DNA of 64,000 bases from Gymnopus androsaceus JB14 (Eukaryota > Basidiomycota > Agaricomycetes > Agaricales > Omphalotaceae). This document shows positions 1 through 12,014 of this stretch, in pieces. A program made the position numbers and the translations under genes. Each line of letters opens with the position of its first letter. The stretch's first letter is position 1. Location: the NCBI GenBank assembly GCA_009733575.1, contig ML769728.1, positions 1 through 64,000 on the forward strand, in the 5' to 3' direction. The notes beneath the pieces were generated by a model. It was not told the origin of the DNA, ran no database searches, and was given only the letters and a program-made list of their open reading frames with translations.

Positions 1-111
1 CCCTGGAATCCATGGCCCTGGATATCCTGTGGATTTACTTCATATTAGATACTGGATTGTTACACTTTGGCCTATCTAACATGATATAAATTGTGGTAGC
101 CTGAAGTGCAA
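1..111. repeat. Terminal repeat of a satellite-bearing element, copy 1
   Basis: This stretch matches 20271-20380 almost base for base, from the CCCTGG-rich start through a shared TTACACTTTGG to a common end AGCCTGAAGTG. The sequences diverge right after that end. The 10.27-kb element at 25965-36232 also ends in GCCTGAAGTG, so I infer that this is the terminus of a related element whose body lies left of the window. Confidence 0.6.
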
Positions 112-295
112 AAAGCTTATGTTATGAGTGCATATACATTTTGTACCTGGGCCTTGTGGGCTCATACCACTCAACGTATATATTTAATTGAGCATTTTCA
201 TGCAAGGTAAGATGTCATATATGTACAAAGTTTATTTCTTGGTAACTTACATGCACGTATGATAGCAAAATCAGTGATAACAAAGGAAGTAGAAA

Positions 296-1073
296 TCAAT
301 TTATATGATACTTGAGCAGATCAATGCTGAGCTCCCATAAGCTGGTGTGGTAATCTAACCAGAGTTTCAGCTGCTGAGGAGTCGCTTGGCCCCTAAAGTC
401 CCTAGAGTCCTTATCTGCATTGCAAAGCACTGTCCAAATTCTGGATAGCTTGTGCCCACTTGTTGCCTTCCAGAGAAGTATAGTGCACCATAATGCAATG
501 GTCTTCATCCATCCTAATGATCTCACTAGTCCTGTAACCATTCATGAGCAGCCGTATGGAAGATTTTGCAATACATGACTCACCCATCTGCCTTGATTAG
601 TGTTAGCCTGGACATGCCAAGAACCTCTGTGATGGAGTACACCTTTGTAAGGTGCCCTAATGCCTGACCAGGAGCCCAACAGGATAGCAACAGCAGCCTG
701 GCTGGCCACTATCGCTGAAGCGTTTGCAGCTTCAATGTGTTTATGGGCATGGGCTTTAGTGCTAGTCCCTGCTGTTATTTGCAAGGACTGCCTGTGAACA
801 GCACTTAGCCTTTGCCCTCAAATTTTGCCACTGCCGAGAGGGGTATGCAACCTCTAGAGCAAGCATACAAGCGTGCTGCGAAGGCAGAGCGGGGAGAGGC
901 AGTGGAGAAACCAGCATGAACAGGGGGCGGATTGCTAGAGGCGCAGTGACTCGAGAAGGGAGGATGTAGGTTTTTAGAGGCACCACCTTGTCGGTGTTGG
1001 ATATCTGTAAGCGCTTGCCTTGCTTGACGTGGTATGGGCTGAATATTTTGTGGTTCCGAAGGGTGCGCACCAT
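296..1073 (-). pseudogene. Remnant of a KDZ-associated TET/JBP-like dioxygenase gene
   Basis: Three blocks match the fuller gene at 53463-55141. Near 960-1073 is an N-terminal segment with the shared motifs FSPY and VVPLKTYI(L/F)PSR. Near 560-740 is a block with KAHAHKH, matching KIHAHKH in the other copy. At 296-395 is the C-terminus with ATPQQLKLW against ATPQQMQKW. The catalytic core with the HxD and distal His is missing, so this copy cannot be active. The call depends on the paralog, where the core motifs can be read. Confidence 0.5.
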
Positions 1074-1126
1074 CTACAAATATTTGTTAGTCAAGTACTG
1101 TGTGGCGTCTAGAACGCGCCCAAAGC

Positions 1127-1254
1127 ACGCCTTCAGCCTCCCCAGTTCCGGGGTTGCATCCAGCTTGATCTCCATAGAAATATAAGGAGTACGCCTTCAG
1201 CCTCCCCAGTTCCGGGGTTGCATCCAGCTTGATCTCCATAGAAATATAAGGAGT
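1127..1254. repeat. Exact 64-bp tandem duplication
   Basis: Positions 1127-1190 are repeated without change at 1191-1254. The identity suggests a recent duplication inside the spacer between the two divergent genes of KDZ copy 1. Confidence 0.95.
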
Positions 1255-1499
1255 AGAACTTACAATTAAATTCACCAGGATCTGCCTTGAATTTGCATTG
1301 GAGTGACATGTTGGGGTTGAGCGCGTAATTTGCGCTTTCACATCATTCATGTTGTTGATGGTGACAGATCGCTCATGCTGCATGTGACTCATGCAATTGA
1401 AGTTCATCTCTTGGCCAACCGCCATCTAATCTTTTTATGGCTACCTAGATACCTCGAGCTAGGGCAAATGCAAAGAAGAATTTCTCTATACGTGGGCCT

Positions 1500-2563
1500 G
1501 TGCATGGCCTCCAAGGGTCTGCTTCCAGCCAACACCTGTTGTCTGCCAGGCAAGCGACTAAAAATCTTGGCCATTCTCAAGTCATGCATCTTCGGAAAAA
1601 GAGCGATGCTGCAGAAGCTGCAAGACATATTTTACAGGAGCCTGATATTCAGCAGCAGGAAGATGGTCGTTTCTCTGCCCCTGACTTCAACATGCCTTTC
1701 AACGAGCACGCAATGCCTGAAGATCAACTTGGCAGCAATAGGAGTGACTCCGATAGCGCTGGTAAAGATGCAGGAGAAGATGCGTACGGAGATGAGGAGA
1801 GAATATAAGAACTTCCGGACTTGCAGGGATTGAACGGATAAAACCTGGTGTAGTTTCAAGGTCCAGATGGATGAAATGATCACGGCTTACATGGATTGGG
1901 ATTATTTGGAGAGAAAAGGGGCACAGGGTGCACAAGAGGCTGTTATGATTATGGACCTAGCCATTATTGATGTGTTTGGTAAGTCCTCTTCTGTTTTTAT
2001 TGCTTGCGCTACTAAACTCAGATGCAGGCTAGTCTACCAAAGAAATCAAGTTACTTAGTGGATTTGTATACGATTCTGCTAGCATTATCAGAGCTGGGGT
2101 TATTCCTACCACACCCTCAAAACATCTGGCTGGGATCTCCATCCGCACTGTTGCGCTCTACCATTGGCTGTTTGTTTGCTGCCCCAAACTTGGGATTCAG
2201 CCTTTTGTCAAGTCCTTGTGTGATGCGGAAGGTGCTGCTTTCAAGCCGTATATGTCTACTCAAATGTCCACAGCGTTTGACCTTTACATTGCAATCCTGA
2301 ACAGTGTTTGTACATGCATTCAGAAGATGCTTGATTGGGAAGGATCTACCTGGTGTATGCTGAACTGCTGTCCAGCTTGCCAGTACTGTCTTGAGGGTGA
2401 AGAGGAGCTGGAGGTTCGGATGCTGTCCTGCATAGATGGCAATGACTCTTTGAGATGTGTGGAACATCAGGAAGCCAGCACACTTGACCCCTCTGCTGAG
2501 CCCGATGCGCCTCTGACTGTGGCTCCTTCAAAAGCACCTGTAACTGTTATCCTGAAGGCTTGA
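1500..2563 (+). pseudogene. KDZ transposase, N-terminal fragment
   Basis: The translation follows the fuller transposase at 55390-58409: an acidic N-terminal stretch (FSAPDFNMPFNEH against FSAPRFDMPVNEH), then TDKTW and YMDWDYLERK, then the cysteine-cluster segment CPACQYCLEGEEELEVRM with DGNDSLR just after. The frame changes near 1800, there is a TGA at 1831-1833 at the same site as in the other copy, and homology ends near 2480. The catalytic half is absent. Confidence 0.6.
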
Positions 2564-3990
2564 CACTGGGCTATATCCCTACTTTGCAAATGCTTCAGTA
2601 GGGATATGACCACAGAAGAGCCAATGCCACTGAAATGGCACTATGGGATACATCCATAGCACCTCTATGACCAAGGGATTTATTTGTTACACCAGTAGTG
2701 CCAGTGCCTGTACTGTCAGGATGATGAGTCACTGAGGTGGAGGTATGCGCTGACAAAGATGTGCACAACGGAGACACTGGAAGCACTCACTGGACCGACG
2801 CAGAGCCGGAGTAAAATGTTACCACAAGGATTGGAACCCTATGCCTAACAGATACTCCAGTGCCTAATCAATGCAATAAATGCTCGCAGTGCACATTAGC
2901 CACTTGTTCATATGAACGATGCAAAGGTCTGTACTAATTCAATAATGTGACCTCTATCACACATTCAGATTCAATAGAACTACATTACAGAACTACTTAT
3001 ACATTCCATTCAAGACCACCTTCTGCTGCCTACACACCCTCACCTCCTGGAGAACCTCTTGCTATTACTGCAAGATCAAGCTTCTCACAGTTGTTGGAGT
3101 TTATATACAAGTGAGTGGACCTCAAGGAAGGGAGAGCTGCAAGCAGCAGCAAGGGACTCGTAGATTGATTGTTGGATTTAGGGAATGGCTTGTAATGTAG
3201 TCTATAGCGCGGATGTCAATAATAGATGAGATAGATTAAAAAAATATTGAACTTACCCACTGTCTTGCTCATCATTCAATTTGGTAGAGCAGAAGCCATG
3301 CAGAAGTGCAGGAATCTGGCATGCTTGCTGCAGTCCTGTCCTGTCGAAGGCCTCGTCACATGTACAATTTTATGTTATTACACTCCTTCTACTTAAAGCG
3401 ATCAAGGGTGCACTAAAACAAGATAAGCAAAGCAAGTCAGCAGCAATGCAAAAGTGATATGCACCATAACAAGGACTTAAACTCAAGCTGACCATTGATG
3501 GAGAAGAGCTTCACAGCAAAGTAGTACTCCCAGCTGTTGATTGAGCTCTTGCAGAACACGGCATACTCTTTGGTGGTGATGCAATTGGGTGACGGATCCG
3601 ACAATTTAGATTCAGGAGTTGCTGGGCTCCTCCCTCATCACCCAATATTTGTTGTCGCATTCCACTGGCATATCCAGATCAAACCCAGGAATTGTGTAGG
3701 GAAATGAACAAAAAAAAAACAAGCAGCAGGACTCACTCTTCTGAAACTGTGGCCAGAGGTCTTCCAAGAGCCAAGCCCTGATTTATATTGAGTGCTCAAA
3801 GGATCCAGAAAGCACGTATGTATAACTCGTTCTCTGCTGTCCGCTCATTACCAGGTTTCAAGCAATGAGCTCCTCTGTCTATTGCTAATTGTATACCCAG
3901 TCCAATGAGCCCATGCTGAATCCCACAATATAGCTGTAGCTCTTGGACAGAAGTGGTTTAAATGAGATTGGGCTGAAGCAGATGAATTTG
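2564..3990. other. Intergenic, no gene recognised
   Basis: No convincing coding region is visible. A small hairpin (ATATCCCTACT with AGTAGGGATAT) lies at about 2573-2610. The rest is A/T-rich unique-looking sequence with short ORFs of no recognisable family. Confidence 0.4.
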
Positions 3991-4339
3991 CATCAGGAAA
4001 AATGGTCTGGGCCCAGGGCTGACTTTAGGTTGACCCACAATGACCTAAAGAGACTTAAGGGAGCCTAAGGATACCTAGGTCTCCTAGGCCACCTAGGTTG
4101 CCTAGACTGCCTCAGTTTCTTTGAGGTCACCTCGGTTGCCTAGGATTTAGGGATATACCTTGGGAATTTGAGGCAATCTGAGTAAACCTGAGTGAACCTG
4201 AGTAAACCTGAGCTAACCTGAGGAACCTGAGGTAACCTGAGGTAGCCTAAGGTAGCCTGGGGTAGCCTGGAAGACCCAAGGTGACCAGGGTAGCCTAGGT
4301 TCCCTAGGTCATCATAGGTTTAACCCCTTTTTGCTGATG
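3991..4339. repeat. CCTAGG/CCTGAG-rich repeat with inverted ends
   Basis: The interior is a run of variants of CCTAGG, CCTGAG and CCTGGG. The left end CATCAGGAAAAATGG and the right end CCCCTTTTTGCTGATG are imperfect inverted repeats. Similar arrays with a right end of the type CAGTTTTTCCTGATG occur at about 17794-17993 and 35690-35786. I see no target duplication, so the mobility class is unknown. Confidence 0.5.
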
Positions 4340-4855
4340 TGTTGGAACTACTGCCACCCAGACATTAGCTTTGTATCATAACATAGGAGGCAAGGATCAT
4401 CAGAGCCACGTGAACCAATGGCACAGATAGCCAAAACAACTGCACCACAGTGGTGGGAACAAAAAAGCTGCTACTGCCGGCTGCAGAGGATGGTATTTGG
4501 GTTGGAGGTTGGGGTTTTATAGATTGTGCGAGGGTTTTGCAACGAGGAGGTGAGCATAGCAGATGAGAGAAGAGAAGGCTGGCAAAGTGGGCCAAGGACA
4601 CTAGGACGTGGTCAAGGGGACCTGAAGTTTCTGGTGACATTGAGAGTGCTTGAAGGAGAGGTATTGGCGGAAGCTGTGATGGGTCTAGAAGAATGATATT
4701 AATCTAAAGATTGAACAATAGGAGAAAAGAAATGAACCAGCTCCTTCAGGAATGACCATTGGAGATATTATAGTGTATTTGATTTCTTCCTTCCTAACAA
4801 AGTTCTACGCCATGTTCAGGTCAATACTTGCAAGAAACAATCATGTATACGTACC

Positions 4856-5221
4856 TCAAAAACTCCTACTGCCGCAGTGTTTAGCTCTAAGCCAGTCATC
4901 AGTCTCCTTGCACTTTCCTGACCATTGTACTCTCCATTCAACAAGAGCATCTAATGCTGAAGCAGCTTCTAACCGATCCCATTCTTTGCCATTAGTTTCC
5001 GGTATGGGCATGTATGGAGTGATGATAAGCTTCAATAAAGGAGTTTTGAGGTTTGCGGGAAGAAGATGGAGTGCTTGTGTTTTGAGGTTTGTAGGTGCAT
5101 TAGATGCGAGCGCAATTTCAATCAAGCAGCATGTGAATACATATGAATCTTGACCCTGCTCACAATATGTTAAAGTCTGCAACTCGTACACAGTGAAAAA
5201 CATACTGATGATAAGGTCCAA
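4856..5221 (-). CDS. Coding-like segment, unrecognised
   Basis: A 121-codon open frame with mixed, non-repetitive composition (for example LLPANLKTPLL and DALVEWRVQWSGKC). It lies just downstream of the spliced gene at 5303-6147 on the same strand and could be a further exon or a separate small gene. No domain was recognised and no clear splice boundaries were found. Confidence 0.25.
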   Translation of the reverse strand: MDLIISMFFTVYELQTLTYCEQGQDSYVFTCCLIEIALASNAPTNLKTQALHLLPANLKTPLLKLIITPYMPIPETNGKEWDRLEAASALDALVEWRVQWSGKCKETDDWLRAKHCGSRSF

Positions 5222-5302
5222 GAGTTTGAGAGCCTAACGCTTTTGAGCTCATACAGCTTCCAATTGTGTTAATCCAGAGGAGAGCGATTTAAATAATGTA
5301 GA

Positions 5303-6147
5303 TTAATGGTGGAGGTGCAACCAGCATACGAGGTGATAAAGGTTGTATAATGCAAGCTGCTGCTCATCAACGTTGAACGTCACCTTGCAAACGGGATGGT
5401 AGGCTATCAAACAAAAATCATTTATGGTCGTTAAAGCTGAGACAGATGAGGTAGATTGTTACAGTGTTGTCTGCCAAATGTTAGCAAAGCAGCAAGGGAG
5501 GTCGACCATCACATACCTTTTCTACACCCATACCTCTCATGACATGGCATGTTTTGTTGAGGAGTTGACCATAGGTTATGTATCTGCATAACAAATAAGG
5601 GTTAGCATTGAATGTACGCTCTAGAAAAGTAGAGAATAATGTGGAATTTTATTGGGACTCACTGATGTTCACCAGGCTCACCAGCTTCATGTATATAATT
5701 GCTACCTTGTTTGGATCCGCAAACGCATGTCTGTCTATGCAGTTGTAACAGGTGTTCAGTGTTCCATCCATGGACTAGGTTATTGGGAGGGTTTTGGGCG
5801 GGATGTCTGCAGGCCCTCTAACTGTAGCAGTAGCAGTAGTAGTGCCATTTGTCATAGGACAGCGAGACTCCTCCAATGTAGCAGACTTGAAACAAGATGG
5901 AGATGATGTGCTGGGTGTCAAACCCAAGGGCAGTGAAGACCCAAGCATATGGATTGAGAGTTGAAGAGAGTCGGTCCAGCGAGGAGTATGCAGGGTCAGA
6001 AGTGTTGCCATTACTGGGTGTGGAAGAGTTGTTGAGAGCATTGGAAGCAAGTTGAGAGACAACTGGGAAGCACTGGTGAACGTTAAGAGCAAATTTCAAC
6101 TGTGAGATGCCAAAAGAATCATGTTTGGAGACGCAGTCCGTAGGCAC
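5303..6147 (-). CDS. Hypothetical spliced protein, 5' end unclear
   Basis: A multi-exon frame can be followed. A first exon (about 6147-5822) contains [17 protein letters not shown] and [16 protein letters not shown] then lies inside a possible 48-nt GT..AG intron (about 5820-5773). The next exon has [23 protein letters not shown] intron joins in frame to [21 protein letters not shown] last segment with [17 protein letters not shown] ends at TAA 5303-5305. The frame is open only from a GTG, so the true start lies upstream or in another exon. I do not recognise the family. Gene-like splicing favours a real or recently lost gene. Confidence 0.4.
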
Positions 6148-6179
6148 TCAACAGGCGTTTCTTTCGAGCTTGTCATTTG

Positions 6180-7700
6180 AAACAAGTTCAAGTTTGAAAC
6201 AACAGTCTCATGTAATGAGATGACAGCATATCATCCGGATGCCCTGTGTGTGCTTCAGTGAATGCTTTAGTCTGTACTATCCAGAGATTATATGTACTGA
6301 ACACAATAAGTAATGCTAATAAAATTATATTTCATTCTGAGTAAGTAGTGGAATTGAGTCCATTGTTCTAAGCAATGAACTAGTGCTAAATATTGGTGAG
6401 TCTTGAGGGTCTTTTTCAAGCGTATTTGCAAAGTCATATGAATAATAGGTGGTATCATTTTGATAATTCATTTGCTGGAGAGTCAACCTCAAACAATGCA
6501 GTGGTTGGTGCTAGGTTAAACCAAGGGTCCAAGTTAAAGCTTCTGGCACTTAGTAGAGGCTGAACAAACTTGTCCAGTTTATTACACCCGTATTCCACTT
6601 GCATTCCGGAATGCATGGAGTCCATGATTGGTCAAATATTGGATGAACCAAGGATGAACAAAATGAGCTCATGAGGGAAAAACAACTCATTTCTCAATTC
6701 TGGGAGTATTTGGGGAAGATTGGCTTATATGTTGGAATATCAGATTTTGATGTACAAGCTGGATACAGCTATGTCATGATGATATCATGGTTTCATCATA
6801 TTCACATCATATCTATGCTATATTTGCACCTTATATCACTATTGCATCATAGGTGATATCATTACTTCACATAGTATCCACTTACTATATTTGATGACTA
6901 TGACATATGCTTTCTAGGAGTATAAATACAGGTTGTAGATAGACATGTACTTTACCTGTTTGCCTTAGGATCTTTGTCCCAAGATCCATACAAGGTCAAA
7001 CATTTTATTCATTTGTCAATATCCTTGTCACCTTGCTGGTGTTATAAGGTGTATTCCTACATTATATACTTAGGTAGAGTTTCTTGGTTACTTACACAGT
7101 AGCTATCCTTTTCGTCGCATTGAATATGATGGTGCACATCATAGCTGGCTGAGGTTACAATGAAGCTGCACCTAATGAGAGAATATGGGGTTTCTGCTGA
7201 CGTCTGAACAAAGTGTAATACTGTTCAACTCCTCTGCAGTGTTAACAATGATTTTACTAAGCTCTACTACACAAACCAGGTTGACTAGAATATGCATCAG
7301 AGACTTTGGTGAACTTTGTAGTGCTCTCAAGTATGAGTAAGTATCACAGCTTTGGATCAATCACAATTGGAGTACTGAATTGAGGCCGCTTTGACCACTT
7401 TGGCTTTGACCGCTTTGACATTTACATACATGTTGTGTATCTTGACTCTAACAACCAGTCTTGCAAAGGACAAGGCACCAACTAGGAACAAGAGAACATG
7501 AGCATGGTGTCCTTCACATGCATGGTGTCCTTCACATCCAATATGTCATTCACACCATTCAATCAACCGTAATTCCGGTGTTCCATTGATTGCCCTCAGT
7601 CATCTTTCACATTCCACATGTTTAACAATGGAGATCTCACCAAAGAACAGTTCAAAAATGTTGTTCAAGGCTCTAGAGACATGGAAGTGAGTGTCCAGAC
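6180..7700. other. Intergenic, no gene recognised
   Basis: A/T-rich sequence without a supportable gene. At 6765-6870 the motif TGATATCA/ATCATATC recurs as low-complexity DNA, and near 7500-7560 CATGGTGTCCTTCACA is repeated. Short ORFs here have no recognisable features. Confidence 0.35.
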
Positions 7701-7771
7701 CCTTTATCCTTGTACTAAATTCTCACTTTTTAGATACGAAATGCACCGAGAATGCTCCATGAGTTATTTGC

Positions 7772-8482
7772 ATGGCTCAAGGCATTGTCATTGAAGGTTG
7801 GCTGGAAGACATTGCTTTCTGTAGTCCGGCGAAGCTCAAGAAGGCCTTGGACATGGAGACCCTGTATGAAGCATGGAAGTCAGGGGAGGCATTCTGGAGG
7901 GTTATGACCGCAGCAGAGAAGTGATCCCTGAAGCAAGAGCTGGCCGAGTGTGATCCTGTGGTTAGGGCTAGACGCAGTGATGCAGGTGGCAAGCACAAAC
8001 ACCATTGTTGCGAGCCTGAGGAGGAAGAGGAGGAGGAGGATGGCAATGATGATGGGGACTATTGGCTGAAGAAGAATCTACCTCGCCAAAAGTCAAAGTC
8101 CAAGGGATCAGCAAAGCGTTGTTGTCACAAGGAAGATGAAGATGAGGAGGTAGACGACATTCAGCAAAAGAAGAAGACCTGTTGTTCTGCCAAGAAGTCT
8201 CCTGATAAAGGGCATAAAGATTGTCAAGGGATGAGGGGTGATGAAGATGAGGAGGATGAAGATGAACCCCGCCCAAAGAAGACCCATTGTATCTTCAAGA
8301 AATCTGCACGTGAAGGCAGGAAGAGTGTGGAGTCGAGTGGTACAGCAGAGAAGGGTGGGCCTAACAGGGGTCCTACTTCAAAGAAGACAACTATGTTTTG
8401 TCCAGGAGGGTTTCCTCCAAAGAAGAAGAGGGCTACCATCCATCCTGCAGGCATAGGAGATGACAATGGCGCCAAGGTCTAG
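7772..8482 (+). pseudogene. Charged-tail protein paralog (copy A)
   Basis: This is a paralog of the gene at 39618-51056. Both share IEGW near the start of the segment, then (Y)(E/D)AWKSGEA(F/H)WR, M(T/S)AAEK, and (P)VV(R/K)A(R/K)xSDAGG, followed by a long tail of alternating acidic runs and Lys/Arg/Cys-rich blocks. The frame is interrupted by TGA at 7922-7924, where the paralog has Arg, so a CGA>TGA transition is likely. Only the C-terminal third is preserved. The downstream module at 8755-8960 matches the one downstream of the paralog. Function is unknown; the basic stretches (PPKKKR) could be nuclear signals. Confidence 0.55.
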
Positions 8483-8754
8483 TAGAACTTGTCTTTCTTG
8501 CTCTGCCCTGTATCTGGTTGCACATTCATCCTTGGGTGCTGTTTTCTTTCTTTTGTCATGTCTTGGACTTAACTGTCAAAATTGTACCCTCCTTGTTGTA
8601 CTCTCTCCGCTTCCGGCCTCCCCGCTTCCGACCTCTGCCCCTGCTACCTCATATATTTGTATTTGTTACATTTAAGTTGAAATTTGTTCTATTATCTACT
8701 ACTATACTCTAATAATACAAGCTACTTGAGCTTTTACTTTGAAAACCTGACCAG

Positions 8755-8960
8755 TATAGATAGGCATCCATAAGTGCTTAAGTCTAAGATGCCTGTCAAG
8801 GTCCAATAACCCCTTAGTCCGAAATTTGGCAAGAATAGTTTATAATTTATATGTATTTATTTGTACCTGGCAGAATCCCCTTAATAACTCACTTAAGATG
8901 CCTATAATATCCTGCCAGGAGTCTTATCAGACTGCTTAGTGGGGACTAGCAGGTGTACCA
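8755..8960 (+). repeat. Shared 3' module, copy A (diverged)
   Basis: This lies about 270 bp after the charged-tail pseudogene. It shares blocks with copies B (38590-39285, minus) and C (58480-58655): TAGGCA.CCATAAG at the start, GTACC then CCCTTAA(T/C)AAC in the middle, and AGTGGGGACT..CAGGTG at the end. It is more diverged than B and C are from each other and is followed by a different repeat. Confidence 0.55.
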
Positions 8961-9045
8961 CCATGGCAATACCACCATGGTAATACCATCATGGTAGTAC
9001 CATGGTAATACCACCATGATAATATCATGGTATTACCTTGGCGGA
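8955..9045. repeat. ACCACCATGGTAAT tandem array
   Basis: About six degenerate copies of a short unit with a CCATGG core, in the form TACCACCATGGTAATACC. It directly abuts the 3' module. Confidence 0.75.
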
Positions 9046-9239
9046 ATATGCCAGGCATTTACCCCTACTTAGGTCCAACTTGGAAGGCAGAAGTTAAGCC
9101 TAAGTAGGTATCTTTTAGTAGGTGACTGAAGTGAATGCCAAATCCCAGCAAAGGCTCAGCTTCCTCTCAGCTCCTTCAAAGATCAGCATACTTAGATAGG
9201 ATGATGAATGTATTCCTCTTGTTTTGATTTTGTTGATGC

Positions 9240-10140
9240 ACAGGAACTCCAATTTGGCATGTGCACTAACACTGACCTCAAGTTCACCATCAAAATTACC
9301 TGGGTTAAGATCTTTCTAAGTACAAAGAATTGAAGGACCATCCTGCTCTTATCCCTGTTGTGAGCTACCACTTTATCATCTCAGTTTGTTCTTTCCAAAT
9401 ATTAACTTATGCAATTAGGTCCATATGCTGATTCGAACTTACTGGAGTGAAATAGGCAAGCACACCTTGAAATTGTTGCTCAAAAGTTGATGGTCACTGA
9501 GGGGGATGATCTTGATTATCAATCATCATGTATCCACTTGGAGCTTGAGGATGATTTTTGGATCTTTGCTAAACCTGGATATACAGTATGTGCAACTGTT
9601 TCAAGGTATTCCATCACTGATGGTTTTTTTTCCAGTGAGCAGATAGTTCTGGAGTGATGAGGGGACCCAGGATCCTTGAAACATCTGCTTATCATTGTGA
9701 AACCACCAAAATATCCATCAAGAAGCCAGGTTTCCAGCCAGTGCATTTGCCTTGTGTGCTGCTGCACTACATTGTCATTTGTTTTTATCATCACTATCTG
9801 ATTTTTTTTCCAATAGTATCTCCGAGCTCTTCAAGGCTATGAACCTGGCTACAATAGTATTGATGAAGTGCAATGGATCATCAATGAGACATGACAGAAA
9901 GAAGGCAAGGGTCCTGCTCCCAAGAGCACAGGTGTCAGACTGACAGTTTTGGTGAAAATCCATGGGCAGACCATACAGCTTCATACTGGGGGATTGTCAA
10001 GGGGCTCTCAGACACAAACTGGTAAACTATCTACTCCAATACATTGCCATATGTCAACACCCGCAAGGCTGCAATGTATCCTGCCCCTGAGGATGGAGAT
10101 GCTCCAAGTGCTGCTTAGGATAATGCTATCGTAGTGTTGG
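9240..10140 (+). other. Degenerate coding-like stretch, unrecognised
   Basis: Segments read as plausible protein, for example EGDDLDYQSSCIHLELED near 9500-9570, followed by a possible GTATGT donor near 9588, and LRALQGYEPGYNSIDEVQW near 9825-9885. They cannot be joined into one frame without assuming several introns or breaks. It could be part of the unit that ends with the charged-tail remnant. No family recognised. Confidence 0.2.
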
Positions 10141-11190
10141 ATTAGGAATGGAATACCTTGCCATGTTTTTCAACACTTTTCTGACCTGCTTTTGCCTGAC
10201 ATTAACTCTCTGGTCTGGGTGTTGCAATGATTTAAGTGGTTTTCAATAAAGTTACATGTGGATCATGTGCACAAGTCATATATTGTATCTTACTTCCCAA
10301 GCTGTTGTTTTTACATTGAACTTCATCTTGTTCATCATATCATGTTATGGCTATGGTGCTCAATGATGACAGCATCAAACAACAATGACAATTGCATGAC
10401 CAGTACATATGGAGCTAATTTTAGTGGGGATCATGTATGGGTAGTGTGGGGTCATTCTGTGTATAGGTGTATGGAGATGTATGGTTGATGTTGTATGCTG
10501 AGTATAGAGTCTATTTACCCTCCCTTTTGCCATACATGGTATGGAGTGGTATGGAGTGGTATGAGATGTATGGACCCATACACTCATAGATTTCCTAACT
10601 TGCTGATGCATAGTTAGTTGAACTGAGATTGGCATGGTGCATGCTTGTTTACATCCATCCGCCTCATTGGCCTCATTGCAGCAACCAGCACTAAGTATAC
10701 TATCACTGTTCCTCCTCTTGTCTTCCTTATATAATTATCGCATGTATCCAAACCATTGCATTAAATCACTCAATAGCTCTGATGTTCTTCTTCCCAGCTA
10801 TGATGTTCAATCTGGATTTAATGGTGTGTTTCTGTCATATCGGTGCTCACTGAATGTACTCTGTACAAATAACTCTTAATGAAGTGTAACCGTCCCACCA
10901 TCTATGGTATGGTCAATGATGGGTCCTGTTCCATCTCCCTTAATGATGATGTGGAAACCTGTTACAGTCACGGTCCTACTGTGTTTTAGATGGTTGTAAC
11001 TGTACATGGGCACAGTGGTAAGCTCTAGAGCTAATTTTAAATGTGACTTGTACAAGCTTGGATGGGAACACTCTTATACTTCATTCAATACTCAAGGAAT
11101 GGTTTCCGGAAATACAATAAATGCTGCAAGTAAAATGGTAAAAGTTTGGTAACTGCTTGTGATGGGCATACCACCATTCATCGTAACTAA
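10141..11190. other. Intergenic, short GTATGGAG repeats
   Basis: No gene is supported. Around 10440-10585 the motif GTATGGAG(T/A)GGTATG recurs as a small tandem repeat. Confidence 0.35.
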
Positions 11191-11194
11191 CCAA

Positions 11195-11438
11195 GTATTG
11201 ATCGACCGGCTGTTTCGGCTTGTTTCGGCTTGTTCAACCCAAACAAGCAGGTCAATTGACAAGCCGCAAGTTATCTCACTTTTCTTCGCAACCCGGTTAC
11301 CATGTACATTATGTACAGTAAAAGACTATATACATAAAAAACTAGGTAAACACTATACATTTTGTAGTACGTACAGTAACGTACCTGTGGGCAACTTGTG
11401 GACAACCTGGCAAGCCGGTCAAGCCGGTCAATCAATAC
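11195..11438. mobile_element. Possible MITE with imperfect inverted ends
   Basis: The left end reads GTATTGATCGACCGGCTG and the reverse complement of the right end reads GTATTGATTGACCGGCTT; both continue with a second CGGCTTG. The span is 244 bp and has no coding capacity. I could not define a target-site duplication. Confidence 0.4.
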
Positions 11439-12014
11439 GGACCTTTTTACGATGTTCCAAACAATCCGTCGACATAATAATGTGGCTAGTGGTAATGTAA
11501 CATCCATTGATGAGGAGTACATGTCAACGCATAACGGTATAAGTCATACATAGCTTAAGGCTATTAACAGCGAACAGCGGAACGGCGTACAGAATGTTTG
11601 ATTTAATGGTAAATATGCCGTAACGGATTCGCCAAGTAAATTGATGTTCACTAAGTAAAGTTTGTAAGTGTGGGAACAAATAAACCAACCTGACTGAATT
11701 GAAGTAAGTTAAATAAGTTAGAGGAATACGTTACTTTGCTCCCACTCAATAGGACCGGACAGTCAACAAGCGTCGCTGCAGCACTGCACTGGCCTTCACC
11801 CCAATTGCACCAAATTTTCGGAGGCGTCGCGCAGTTATTGCAGCAGTTAACTTACTGAGTTCACATGTTTTGGACTTACCAAACTTCAATTCGACTCCAG
11901 GAACTAAGCTCCCCGTCAGCACGACGCATTGAAAAAGCAAGTATCCTTCACAACTTTCAATTCCTTTTAGTAAATATACAAACAATGCTGTAGAGTAGTA
12001 TGAGCATGCATATA
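11439..12014. other. 3' flank of the secreted-protein gene
   Basis: No gene recognised. The part next to 12014 holds the 3' untranslated region of the minus-strand gene ending at 12015. Confidence 0.35.

Larger units (their letters stand above)
119..2563 (+). mobile_element. Truncated KDZ / TET-JBP transposon unit, copy 1
   Basis: The unit has the layout of the fuller copy at 53278-59680: a TET/JBP-like gene on the minus strand and a KDZ transposase on the plus strand, divergently placed. Both copies begin with the same motif (TTATGAGTGCATA near 122 and near 53279), so the left end is probably near 119. The copy is deleted inside the dioxygenase gene and stops soon after the cysteine cluster of the transposase, without any 3' terminal module. 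Confidence 0.6.

Noticed and set aside
7958..8482. Acidic Cys-rich ORF as an independent metallothionein-like gene
   Set aside because: The ORF is the 3' part of a larger frame interrupted by TGA at 7922 and is a paralog of the charged-tail gene at 39.6 kb.
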